Shown here one piece after another: positions 1-10,200 of a DNA stretch of 64,000 bases. Origin of the DNA: Eustoma russellianum (Eukaryota; Streptophyta; Magnoliopsida; Gentianales; Gentianaceae). Position numbers and translations under genes: made by a program. Position 1 is the stretch's first letter, and each line of letters starts with the position of its first letter. The stretch is taken from the NCBI GenBank assembly GCA_036186865.1, contig AP025043.1:34929657-34993656 (forward strand). Direction: 5' to 3'. Under the pieces are notes generated by a model, which saw only the letters and a list, made by a program, of their open reading frames with translations, ran no database searches and had not been told where the DNA came from.

Positions 1-3000
1 AAATAAAATTTACCAAAAGGAGAATCAACACATGCATCATAAATGGAAGCAAAATCAAAATCATCCTTATACAATTCCTTAACAAATTCAAAGCCAAGCA
101 AGTGTGAAGACAACTTAGTAATCAAAGTATACCTTCTAGACAAAGCATCAGCAACTATGTTATCTTTTCCTTGCTTATACTTAATGACATAAGGAAATTG
201 CTCAATAAACTCAACCCACTTTGCATGCCTCTTATTCAGTTTTCCTTGACTTTTAAGGTACTTCAAACTTTCATGATCAGTATGAATGACAAACTCTTTG
301 GGTTGCAAGTAGTGTTGCCAAGTTTGTAAGGACCTTACCAAAGCATACAACTCCTTATCATAAGTAGGATAGTTCAATGCAGCACCTTTCAACTTTTCAC
401 TAAAATAAGCAATAGGATGCTTACCTTGGGTTAGAACAGCTCCAATTCCTACGCCACTTGCATCACACTCTATCTCAAATGTATCATCAAAGTTTGGCAA
501 CTTCAAGATAGGTGCTGTAGTGAGACGTCTTTTAAGCTCATCAAACGCCCTTTGTTGGGCTTCCCCCCAATGGAATCCAACCTCCTTCTTGACTATCTCA
601 TTCAATGGTGCGGCTACGGTTGAAAAGTCCTTGACAAACCGCCTATAAAAACCTGCCAAACCATGAAAGCTCCTCACTTCTCCCACACTCTTTGGTGTAG
701 GCCATTCGAGGATGGATTTCACCTTGTCTTGATCCATTTCAACCCCTGCAAAACTGATTACAAAACCAAGAAAAACAACTTTGTCCAAACAAAAAGAACA
801 TTTCTTAAAGTTAGCATAAAGTTTTTCTTTTCTTAGCTTTTCAAAAACAGCCCTTATGTGATCTAAATGCTCTTCTAAGGTCTTAGAATAGATCAAGATG
901 TCATCAAAATAAACCACAACAAACTTCCCAATAAAAGCTCTCAAAACTTCATTCATTAGTCTCATGAACGTACTAGGTGCATTAGTTAACCCAAAAGGCA
1001 TAACTAACCATTCATACAATCCAAATTTAGTTTTAAAAGCTGTTTTCCATTCATCACCCTCTCTTATCCTCACTTGAAAATAACCACTTTTCAAATCAAT
1101 TTTCGTATACCATTGTGAACCATGCAACATATCAAGCATATCATCAAGTCTAGGAATGGGATACCTATACTTTACAGTGATTTTGTTGATGGCCCTACAA
1201 TCTGTACACATCCTCCAAGTGCCATCTTTTTTTGGAACAAGGATGACTGGCACTGCACTTGGACTCATACTTTCCCTTACCTTCTCCTTGGCCAAGAGAT
1301 CCTCCACTTGCCTTTGTATCTCCTTTGTTTCCTCCGGATTGGCTCTATAAGCTGGCCTATTAGGTAGGACAGCCCCTGGAATAAAGTCAATGTGGTGCTC
1401 AATCCCTCTTAAAGGTGGCAACCCATGTGGTTCCTCCTCGGGAAACAAATCTGCAAATTCTTCCAACAAAGAAACAACACCACTAGGCAAGGTAGATGGT
1501 AAGTCATTCTTAGAAAACAAGCATGCAACACTATCTTTGTAAAGCATCACCAAAACAGTTTTATTATCATACAATGCATGTGTAACTTCACGAGATTTTG
1601 CAAAGAAAGCATGCTTCTTAGGCGGACGTGAAATTTGTGGGGTGGATGCTTGTGAAAGTGTTTGAACCGTGGGTGAGGGTGGACTGATTTGGGCCGTGGG
1701 TTGTGTACCCTTGGCCGAGGAGTTTGTGGCCTCCAAAAGGCTTCTTCTCTCCTTTTTAAGAACCTCTAAGAACCTTTTTTCAGCCTCCTTTTCCTTAGGA
1801 TCTAAATGGTTCTTTTTCATCCTCTTAGCATCCTCATAAACTTTATGTGGAGACAATGCATGCAACTTAAACTTTTTGCCATTAAAAGTAAAAGCATACA
1901 TGTTCAATCTACCATCATAAATAACATGCTTGTCAAATTGCCAAGGTCTACCTAACAAAATATGACTAGCATGCATAGGAGCTACATCACACAAAATTTC
2001 ATCTTTGTAGCCGCCAATAGATAAAGAAATCAGAACTTGTTTAGACACATGAATCTCACCACAATCATTTAGCCAAGATAACCTATAGGGATGGGAATGA
2101 TCAATCATAGGTAAATCTAGCTTTCTAACAAGTTCAATACTTGCAACATTAGCACATGAACCACTATCAATAATTAAAGTGCAAGTTTTGCCTTTTACCA
2201 AACAATGGATGTGGAAAATGTTCTCCCTTTGCAAGCTTTCTTCTTCCTCCTTCATGTGTGCACTTAAGGCTTTTCTTACCACAAGAAAGTCCTTATATGC
2301 ACCCTCTTCATCACTCTTTATCTCCTCAGCTGAGTCCTCTTGGTATTCTTCCTTTGTGGCTTCTTCTTCCTCCTCTTCTGAATAGAATTCATTTGTTTCC
2401 TCAAGGTACAACACTTTCTTGGCATTAGGGCAGTCCCTTGCATAATGCCCTCTCCCTCTACATTTAAAACACTCAATCTCCCTTGTCCTTGGAGGGTTTG
2501 CCTTGCCTTTGCCTTTGTCATTTTGACCTAGATTTGCACCATTGGTCCTTTGAGTGAAGTGTGGTTTATTTGGAGTGTTCTGGCTGTTTTGGCCGGGGGT
2601 GTTTGAACTTGGCCGTGCTCCTCCATTACCATTAGACCTAGGCTGCACTTTAGAAAAAGAAGAAGTATTAGTTCTAAAACCAAATCCACTAGTAGAAGAA
2701 CGTACCTTTAATTGCCGCTCAATTTTCTCAGCTTTGTGAACCATGGAATTTAGATCAACATAGGTAGTGAGTTCAAGTTGAAACCCAATCTCCTTATTAA
2801 GACCTCCCAAAAACCGAGCCATGGTTGCCTCCTCAGTTTCTTCAGTATCAGTTTTTATCAACAAACTCTCTAACTCCTTAAAGTATTCATCCACACTTTT
2901 GTTTCCTTGAGTTAGGCATTGCAACTTTTGGAACATGGATCTCTCGTAAGATTCTGGAATGAATTTCTTTCTCATCTCATATTTCATCTCATCCCAAGTT

Positions 3001-3596
3001 CCAATTGTGGGTTGTCTAGTCCTTCTTCTTATACTTTGAGTTTGGTCCCACCAAATCAAGGCATATTCCAAGAACTCTATACTTGCATATCTCACTTTTT
3101 GCAACTCGGTATAGTTGGTATAGGAAAAGATCATGTCAACTTTTCTCTCCCACTCAATGTAGGCTTCAGGGTCACTTTTACCATAAAAGGGTGGAATGTT
3201 TATTTTGGTTTTCAAATAATCATCCTCTTGAGGCACATACCTCCTAGGTTGTATTCGGCCTTGAGGTCTTGGGTATACCTCCTCAACCTCTTCCTCTTCA
3301 TAGTAGTCATTCCATTCCTCCCTAACAGGTTGTGGTCTCACTCCGTGTCTCCTATCTCCTCTACCCCTTGCTCCTCCTCTACCTCCCATGCTTGTGGACC
3401 CCTTAGGTTCAGTTCCACGGGATGTTTGGCCTTGGATTTGAGGTGGGGGCTGTTCTTGGGTAGGAGGTGTGTTGGATGTCATCCTTGCTTCCCACTCATC
3501 CAACCTAGATTGCATGGTACTAAGCATTTGTGCCATCTTCTCCATGGAAAATTCCACTTTGTCTCCTCCTCCTTGGGTACTGTTTGACCCCTCCAT
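1..3596 (-). CDS. E1 gag-pol polyprotein (Gag-PR-RT-RNase H), uninterrupted, C-terminus off-window
   Basis: This single minus-strand frame encodes capsid, protease, reverse transcriptase and RNase H for retrotransposition in virus-like particles. I read every codon from ATG 3596 to position 1 and found no stop and no frame change (about 1198 codons). The start is the first ATG after an in-frame stop at 3663-3665 and begins MEGSNSTQGGGDK. Domains in order: Gag capsid (about 100-300), CX2CX4HX4C zinc knuckle (C376, C379, H384, C389), acidic linker, protease with DSG at 477-479, RT with YFDD at 896-899, RNase H with ECDASG (D1045), then LNKRHAKWVEFIEQF and ADALSRR before the integrase. It is the only gag-pol in the window without a visible lesion. 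The integrase and 3' LTR are not visible, so full competence is unproven. Confidence 0.93.
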   Translation of the reverse strand, partial: MEGSNSTQGGGDKVEFSMEKMAQMLSTMQSRLDEWEARMTSNTPPTQEQPPPQIQGQTSRGTEPKGSTSMGGRGGARGRGDRRHGVRPQPVREEWNDYYEEEEVEEVYPRPQGRIQPRRYVPQEDDYLKTKINIPPFYGKSDPEAYIEWERKVDMIFSYTNYTELQKVRYASIEFLEYALIWWDQTQSIRRRTRQPTIGTWDEMKYEMRKKFIPESYERSMFQKLQCLTQGNKSVDEYFKELESLLIKTDTEETEEATMARFLGGLNKEIGFQLELTTYVDLNSMVHKAEKIERQLKVRSSTSGFGFRTNTSSFSKVQPRSNGNGGARPSSNTPGQNSQNTPNKPHFTQRTNGANLGQNDKGKGKANPPRTREIECFKCRGRGHYARDCPNAKKVLYLEETNEFYSEEEEEEATKEEYQEDSAEEIKSDEEGAYKDFLVVRKALSAHMKEEEESLQRENIFHIHCLVKGKTCTLIIDSGSCANVASIELVRKLDLPMIDHSHPYRLSWLNDCGEIHVSKQVLISLSIGGYKDEILCDVAPMHASHILLGRPWQFDKHVIYDGRLNMYAFTFNGKKFKLHALSPHKVYEDAKRMKKNHLDPKEKEAEKRFLEVLKKERRSLLEATNSSAKGTQPTAQISPPSPTVQTLSQASTPQISRPPKKHAFFAKSREVTHALYDNKTVLVMLYKDSVACLFSKNDLPSTLPSGVVSLLEEFADLFPEEEPHGLPPLRGIEHHIDFIPGAVLPNRPAYRANPEETKEIQRQVEDLLAKEKVRESMSPSAVPVILVPKKDGTWRMCTDCRAINKITVKYRYPIPRLDDMLDMLHGSQWYTKIDLKSGYFQVRIREGDEWKTAFKTKFGLYEWLVMPFGLTNAPSTFMRLMNEVLRAFIGKFVVVYFDDILIYSKTLEEHLDHIRAVFEKLRKEKLYANFKKCSFCLDKVVFLGFVISFAGVEMDQDKVKSILEWPTPKSVGEVRSFHGLAGFYRRFVKDFSTVAAPLNEIVKKEVGFHWGEAQQRAFDELKRRLTTAPILKLPNFDDTFEIECDASGVGIGAVLTQGKHPIAYFSEKLKGAALNYPTYDKELYALVRSLQTWQHYLQPKEFVIHTDHESLKYLKSQGKLNKRHAKWVEFIEQFPYVIKYKQGKDNIVADALSRRYTLITKLSSHLLGFEFVKELYKDDFDFASIYDACVDSPFGKFY

Positions 3597-4707
3597 GGCA
3601 ACCTGAAACGCTTTCACAAACAAGAAAAGAAGATAACTAACACAAGAAACAAAAGTGAGTTGTTAGTGAAAACAAAAAGGAAAACGAAAATCTGTTTGGC
3701 CTTTTTTTTGTCCTCCCTTGTTTTCTCTCAATTGTTCAAGTGTTTTTCCTTGGCCAATCGTGAGCTAGGACCTCTTAAGGCAAGTCCCAAATTGGCTAAC
3801 CACAATCTGTTTCGTTTTCTGTCCTTGCAAGCTTCTTTTGCCTTCAAAAACACCAATTGATCAACAAGTGGTAAAACAGCTTCAAGAAATCTAGAGCACA
3901 ATTTTTAAACACACTTAATAACTATGATTCAAAGAAACAAGAAACCAAAAGTGATGTAGTTGGCTGAACCAAAGAATTGCTAGGGGTTGTCCTGGGCAAT
4001 CTTTAATTAAACCAACTTATGCAATATCAAATGCAAGTTCCTTGATTGATAGTATGAATGCGTATCCAAGGTTGAGAATTTGAAGGTTTTATGTGTGTTG
4101 TTTTGGGGCAAACACACGGCTTTTTGTTTTGCGTTTGTGAACTTGGATGGTAGATGCAAAAAGGTGGAACTTTTGTACAAAAGGAACTTCTTTTCTCTTC
4201 CTTTCTTTGTGCACTTCTTTTTGTTGGTTTGTGCACGTTTCTTTTCCTTTCTTTTCCTTTTTTTTTGACGTTCAAAGCAGCCTTGATGCAACCGTTGTTT
4301 GTTTTTTTGCGAGAATCAGTGGTATATGCTTGAAAGATGATCCTTTTTGTGTTTGTATGGATGTGTAGTAGAGAAACAGATTTTCCTTGGATACCAATAC
4401 AACCAAAACAAACAACTTGTATTCAATATCACACAAGCAAATTTAATTAAAAGCTTCGATAACAACAAGGTATTTGACTCAAAGGTAGCTTCTTTTAGGC
4501 CTTGGATTGATTTTAGGTGGAGTTAAATCCTATTCAATGCAAACAACAATAATCCTATGATTAAGTGTGTTAAAGATGAGATCTTTAATGATAGGTGATC
4601 AATATTGATGCAAAAGGTGAAACCTTTTTTTTTTTTTGAATGATTGAGAGTAACAAGAATGACACAAATGACACAAGAAAAGATATTTGAGATGAAGATA
4701 AACGAGA
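3597..4707 (-). other. E1 untranslated leader between PBS and gag
   Basis: This is about 1.1 kb of AT-rich non-coding sequence. ORFs on either strand are short and none resembles a known protein. The minus-strand side carries A- and C-rich runs, while the plus strand shows a T-rich tract at 4180-4270. It probably contains the packaging and dimerisation signals, by analogy with other gypsy leaders; no structure was computed. Confidence 0.8.
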
Positions 4708-4719
4708 GCTCTGATACCA
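4708..4719 (-). other. E1 primer-binding site (initiator tRNA-Met)
   Basis: The minus strand reads TGGTATCAGAGC, which pairs over 12 bases with the 3' end of plant initiator tRNA-Met. It lies 2 nt from the LTR boundary at 4722, the usual spacing, and fixes both element orientation and the LTR 3' end. Confidence 0.95.
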
Positions 4720-4721
4720 CT

Positions 4722-6114
4722 TGATACGAATATGGTTCGTATGTTGATGTTGTCCCGATCTTTCTTCACTCTCCAAACGTCCCTCAAGCCTTGAATGTGA
4801 TGGACAATGGTGCCAAGCAACCACCTTCCTTTCAAGCCTCCAAATCCGTTTGGTTGGGTGTGTTTCAATCCTCCCAATCCAACCAGTCACTCCTAATCCT
4901 TGGATTGTGGATCACCAACAAGGAACACACAATCCTTAATTGGGTCTAGCCTTGATTTAGATATGTGTAAACCAAAGGAAAACACAACCTTTTATTCAAG
5001 AAAACTCAAGAACAAAAGATAACATAAAACACTAGGGTTTCTAGTTCAAAGATGAAAAATAGTCTAACTACTCAAAGAAATGCTAAGTGATCAATATATA
5101 TGATTACAAGTCTTGTAAGCCACCTCCACAAAAACGGCTAGGGTTTCTTGGAAGACCCATGTTGGCGCCACCTTCCCTTGTTGTGCACAAATCTGAATTT
5201 TGTTAATTTTGGTAAGTTCCCTTCTCTTGGCAAATCCACAATTATTGTCTCAATCACCAATTATTGCATTATAGCCATCCTTCTAGAACTTGCCTTGTGC
5301 ATTCCTTTACCCCCTTAAGACGCCAATCAGCCTTCCTTTTGCCACATGATTTAATTTTGGTAACTTCCTCTTTCTTGAATTATCTCCTTATTTGCTCCAA
5401 ATCTTCAATTATGACTCCCATAATTCATTCCAATCATACCAATCTGATTTATGACATTATAGAAAGTCTCTTAATTGCATTTGAAGATGCCTAGGCGGCG
5501 GCCCCCTTTCTTCAAGAAAACCGAAACCCTAATTTGCACAATTGGGCTTGTTTTGGACTTCTTTCTTGCAGCTCTTGTATCTATTTTTGTGGACTGATTT
5601 TGAATAAACCCAAAACATGAAAGATACTCTAAATTAAGTCTTCTTCAAGGTCCACCTGGTTCCATGCACTCCCAATCTCGTTTGAAAGCCCAAAATCACA
5701 AAACAGCCTTGTATGGACAAGCTTGGTCCAAATCTGAGAAGCCCTCCTTTCTAAAGCTCAAAACGTTTGATCCAAGACTTGTAACACCTACAAAACACAC
5801 TCATACACCAAACATAAGTACTCTAAACAAACTTTAAAAGAAGCAAACGAAAAGACAACTAAAAGCCACATAAACGGCACCAACAAGCGGACTGACTATC
5901 ATTGGATAATCAGTTCTTAAGCTCAACAATGAGCACCCATTTAGGAGAAACATCCATTGGTTCATCTTGCACATGTTTGGTTAGAAAAGAACCAACATCA
6001 AAACCAAGTTGAAAACCATTAATCCTCTTGGTTTGGCTCCTTGTCAACGGCCCCTTATGGTTAAGGGCACCTTGTGCAAGCTCCTCATTAGGGGGCTGCT
6101 CTTCAGCCTCATCA
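4722..6114 (-). repeat. E1 5' LTR (1393 bp)
   Basis: On the minus strand the LTR runs from TGATGAGGCTG (6114) to CGTATCA (4722). The right boundary is fixed by the return of E2 gag coding at 6115 and the left by the PBS. The first ~205 nt (6114-5910) keep an open frame encoding a polyprotein tail that contains GPLTRSQTKRIN and HVQDEPMD and ends at a stop at 5910-5912. A candidate TATA element lies near 5093-5102. The partner LTR is off-window, so no age can be given. Confidence 0.88.
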
Positions 6115-6682
6115 TTTCAGCCATCCACTATGAATGATGAAGAGACGAAAATGTTGAAATTTGAAAGAGGGTTGAACCCAAGGATTAGAACATGGTTGGT
6201 AAATGCAAATCCTGCAAATTTTGGAGCCCTTTTGGATGCTTGTTATATGATCGAGAGAGATATCAGCCGTCAAGACGATGTGGGACAGAAAAGGGAAAGG
6301 CAAGCGACTGGAAATGAGAAGTTTAGAAAGGTAGCCAAGAAGAATTTCAGGGGATCTGTTTGTCAAGGGAGATCACAGGGTCAAAATCAGCACCAACCGC
6401 AGCGCCGCCAGCAGCATCAAGCTAATCAACAAAAGAATCAAGCTCCAGCCCAGCAGCCAGCTATACCAGTGTGCCCTCAGTGCCAGAAGAGACATATGGG
6501 CGAGTGTCGATGGAAGACTGGACAGTGTTTTGGATGATGTAAGGATGGGAACCTGATTAGAGATTGCCCAGACAGAGGAGCCCAGCAGCAGCAATAGCCA
6601 AGGAACCAACGACCGCGTGCAAATGTAAGGGTGCACGTCATGACAGATGCAGATGTTGAGGAGACGGCAGACGTAGTGACTG
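6115..6682 (+). pseudogene. E2 gag remnant (capsid C-terminus and damaged zinc knuckles)
   Basis: The frame starts at 6115 exactly where E1 ends and reads FQPSTMNDEE, then LKFERGLNPRIRTWL, as in the E3 copy at 34420. A Q-rich linker (about 6370-6450) leads to CPQCQKRHMGEC, a CX2CX3HX3C variant knuckle. The second knuckle is broken: its second Cys codon has become a TGA stop (6535-6537) and its His is Asn. A TAG follows near 6595. The frame then continues open through DVEETADVVTG to the 5' splice site at 6683. The N-terminal part of Gag lies on the far side of E1, outside the window. Confidence 0.88.
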
Positions 6683-6764
6683 GTATGACTTAAAGTTTTA
6701 TACCTTAAATATGTTTTAATTACGCATGCCTATGCTGTTACTTAGTTGAATATGCATGATTCAG
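6683..6764 (+). other. Putative spliceosomal intron between gag and protease of E2 (82 nt)
   Basis: The sequence begins GTATGA and ends GATTCAG. It is AT-rich and contains in-frame stops. Removing it joins ...DVVTG to VILVCSIPANVLFDSG in the same frame. E3 has an intron candidate at the homologous site (35026-35109) with GTATGT and AATTCAG. Conserved boundaries with non-conserved interior are what splicing predicts. It is an inference from sequence; no transcript evidence is available here. Confidence 0.7.
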
Positions 6765-7290
6765 GAGTTATCTTAGTATGTAGCATACCCGCGAATGTAT
6801 TGTTCGACAGTGGCGCCAGCCACTCATTTATCTCCAGAAAGTTTGTTAAGAATATCGATCATAACCCCGTCCGGTTAGATCACCCCATAGAGTACAAGCA
6901 ACCGGCGATCAGGTGCTTGTCTCTCATCATATCTTCAGAATTGCACGCTTGAGTTTGATGATCAGCGGTTTGAAGCCGATTTAATCCCCATATCCATGAG
7001 TGATTTCGATGTAATTCTTGGAATGGATTGGCTCTCGAAGAACCATGCTCACATTGATTACCGGAGTAGGCAAGTTATAATCAAGGACCCCGCTCGAGAT
7101 GAAGTATCATTCCAAGGAGGAGTCAAGTTGAAGAAACCATCCAAGGTCTATGTCAACGCGGCTCGTGCCAGCCGAGCATTGAAAGGCCATGAAGGATTCT
7201 TCGTTTATATCCTAAGTGCTGAGCAAGTGAGTCCCACCCTTGCTCAAGTTCTTGTGGTTAACGAATACCCTGATGTTTTCCCAGATGAAT
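6765..7290 (+). pseudogene. E2 protease and start of pol, cut by a solo LTR
   Basis: This exon starts at the 3' splice site and encodes an aspartic protease with the catalytic motif intact (LFDSGASHSFIS), then the family-typical DFDVILGMDWLSKNHAHIDY and a linker ending EYPDVFPDE. A frame break lies near 6930-6960 (after PAIRCLSL) before the DVILGMDWL segment. The frame is interrupted at 7290 by the solo LTR and resumes at 10965 as LPELNPDRKIAFEI. The TSD shows the insertion is simple, so the gene was contiguous before it. Confidence 0.85.
7286..7290. repeat. Target-site duplication of the solo LTR, left copy
   Basis: TGAAT lies immediately before the LTR and is repeated at 10960-10964. Confidence 0.93.
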
Positions 7291-10200
7291 TGTTGTACCC
7301 ATCGTGAAACTATTATGTACCCCCGATGTATATGAAGTGGCTTAATAAAAAATCCTATTTCCCAATTACAATTTTCTATATTCCAATTATTTTCTTTCTT
7401 TTATAGGTCCCTTAAGATAAATAATATTCTATAAGTAAATATCTAAATTATAAGTATGGATAATGCTTCATGGTGAAATACCAATTATGCCCTCCCAACA
7501 TTTCGAAAAAAAAGAAAGAGAGGAAAATCGGCTCAACCTTAAGAGGATCTAGAACCCTCTACCCTTAATGACCCAACTAACCAACTAAAAGGAGTCTTTC
7601 ATTGATTAACTCTCAAAATCTTAACTTCTATTAAGTAGCCAACATACACTCATCCCACTACAATGATTATGTTCCAAGAACCATTGAAGAGTCTTCCCCT
7701 TCCTCCTTTTAAACAATCCGGCCTGCTACCCCTTGAAGCCTCCATGAATTTTCCTTCAACTTCATAACAAGAAAGCTCCATTCCATCCACTTAACCCCTC
7801 CCAAAGCAATATCCAAACACTTCAAGAGATCACACACTCAAGAAGCCTCTTGATCGAAGGTGTTCTTAGAAGTACTTCAAGACCATTTCATTCAAATCTC
7901 AAGCTTCAAGCTAAGTAAGAAAGCCTCTTAACATCTCCTTTAATCCTAAGTTATCAACTTGTGAAGCTCACTTTGTTCTCTATTCCTCCCCAAAAACCAT
8001 GGCATTGCATGTGCCTCTAGGTGAGGAATCTTCAAGCTCCTTGGCGTAGGTGTCCTTCAAGTGAACCATTCCAAATCAAGTTCCATATTGGTTAGGATTC
8101 TAGACCTTTATATGTCCATTCTAAATCCCCATGAAGCTTAAATTCGGATGTTCCCTAACCCCCATAAACCGTGAGTCTTAGGAAGTAAAGGGAGGTGATA
8201 TCTTCAAGCTCTCAAGGAGTGGTGATAGTTTGGTGGCTAGGTTGCAACACTAAGCTATTTTGGTAAGAAAATCTATCTTGAATATAGTTCATTTACCTTT
8301 GGATTTGATGATAATGTTAACCCCATCTTTGACTTAAAAACATTGTACACCACGTGAAGTAGGAGGGGATTTCAAACTATTTGGTCCACTCTAAGCTAAG
8401 AAGAATTTCGAACTCAACAAAAGGCAAGTATACTCTAGACCTTCATGATTTATTTAAGGAATAATGACTCGAATGTTTAGTTATAATAAGATATGAACCA
8501 TAAGTGCTCTATGATGCTTGAAATAGCCAAATGTGTCAAGTCAAGTGGACTGTTTTGAGGTCTTTTGAAAAACAGCCTTGGAAGACATTTGAAAGTATTA
8601 AGGTGTGTTAAAATAAGGTACTGTGGTCCACAAGAATGTTGGTCTAATCATCCTTGATGAACTATGTTGAGAATAGTGTTAAATCATGAGTTGTGGATGA
8701 GTATGTTTGTGTGTGCTAGTTCGGCCTTAATAGGGTCCAATAGGAAATGGATGGTGTTTATTTTTCCTTATTTACGAGCATGTTTAAGACCTATTCTCAT
8801 AATGATTTATGGCTGGAAAATTTGGATACCAAGTGCTAAGTGAAGTCTATGTGTTCCCAAGTTGTGCTATAGAGGTTAAAAGTGAAATTAGACATGGTGT
8901 TGGTATTTGTGGGGTTGCTTGGTTTCATCACCGTGTGTATCTATGGTAGTGACCTTATAATCTAAGAGTAAATACCTTGGGATATACGATATTGTGGTTA
9001 ATAAGTAGAATTAAAGGATTAAGGGGTAAATAATACGTGTGACAAGAGACAAGGAGTGGTTTCAGAAAAAATTCCTGAAACAGAACTGTTTTGAGTGTCA
9101 TAATGATTGGCCTTGAAATGAACCTTGTGATTGTGCAAATAACCTCAAATTTGGTGTGCTGGTAGGCTATTATGTATATTAAGTGTGTGTGGTGGTAGAT
9201 CGATAAAAAGATTAGTTTTATAATTTTAAAGGAACCTTAGTGTGAAACGGTGTAAAACAGAATTCTGGGTGTATATGTTCTGGAAATTTAATTGTTTAGC
9301 CAATTTAAAGGTCTTGGATTGCCTTAAAATTTTTATGGGAGTCACTTAAAGCATTGAGTCAAATGTCTATGTAAAGAATTTGGCTAACAACTGAAGTAAA
9401 GACGGATGAACGTTTTTGGAAATCTGGACAGAATGTTGGATCATAACGTTTGGACTTATCCTTAATTGTTTAGGCATGAAGGTGGTGTTTGGGCTTAAGA
9501 AAATTATTTCCCAGTATGTTAGCTTTATTTTTCAGGTGGTATATATGAATAATTGACGATTTAAGGGTCATGAAAATGGAATGGAACAGGTACTATACAG
9601 CAAAAAGTTCGGCTATGCCATGTCTTGATGGAACCCAAATTTGAACCCCTTATGCTTATTGGATTGTCACGAAATTTTTATGGTTTATAGCTAGGACCCT
9701 AATGTGCATGCCGTATAAAAAGGTTCAGGGAATAAGTTGTCTTGGTTATATTTTGAGACAATGAAAATGAGTGCGATCTGCTGGAAGGTTTCTCAGCCTA
9801 GGAGATTATGCCTATGTCATGTCCTAAGTAATTTTTAAGATGATTCATGCCATGACTCGCATTGCATTTCATCCCTTGTATCATGCATGATCATGTGCAT
9901 TACGAATCTGATTTCCCTTTAAGTTTTCCTTATGCAAGCAAGTTACTTCAAGTAAGCAAGTTTTCTTTATACAAGTTATTTGTGGTCCCATGATTTTCAA
10001 AAGAAAAGCTCTATGATTTCCTTGCCAGGTAAGCATGCTCATAACCCGAGCCAGAACCAGAGTTAATAGGTCTGATGATATGATATGTTCTGGACCCGTT
10101 TTGGGCCCAGGGTTAAGTGGTCTGATGATATGTTCTGGACCCGACCCAGGCTCGGTGTTAATTGGCATGATGACACGTTCTAGACCCGTCCTTGACCCTA

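Larger units (their letters stand above)
1..6114 (-). mobile_element. E1: CRM-like Ty3/gypsy LTR retrotransposon, left part off-window
   Basis: Reading on the minus strand from right to left, the element shows 5' LTR (6114-4722), PBS (4719-4708), leader, and a gag-protease-RT-RNase H frame that leaves the window before integrase. It is inserted antisense into the gag region of E2: the plus-strand sequence resumes at 6115 with FQPSTMNDEE, which is uninterrupted in the related copy at 34420-34450. The second LTR and second target-site copy are off-window, so the duplication cannot be tested; the right flank is TTTCA (6115-6119). Clade assignment rests on RT and RNase H text (YRYPIPRLDDMLDML, ECDASGVGIGAVL) and is less certain than the superfamily. 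Confidence 0.9.

Noticed and set aside
2919..3587. 222-codon plus-strand ORF
   Set aside because: It lies exactly antisense to the E1 gag frame and its text has no family resemblance; it is a shadow of the coding strand.
4722..6114. Tandem E1 units, because pol-tail coding (GPLTRSQTKRIN) appears upstream of the LTR
   Set aside because: The LTR boundary was first set too short (5885). With the LTR start TGATGAGGCTG at 6114 the tail lies inside the LTR, as in E4, and E2 coding resumes at 6115. No tandem is needed here.
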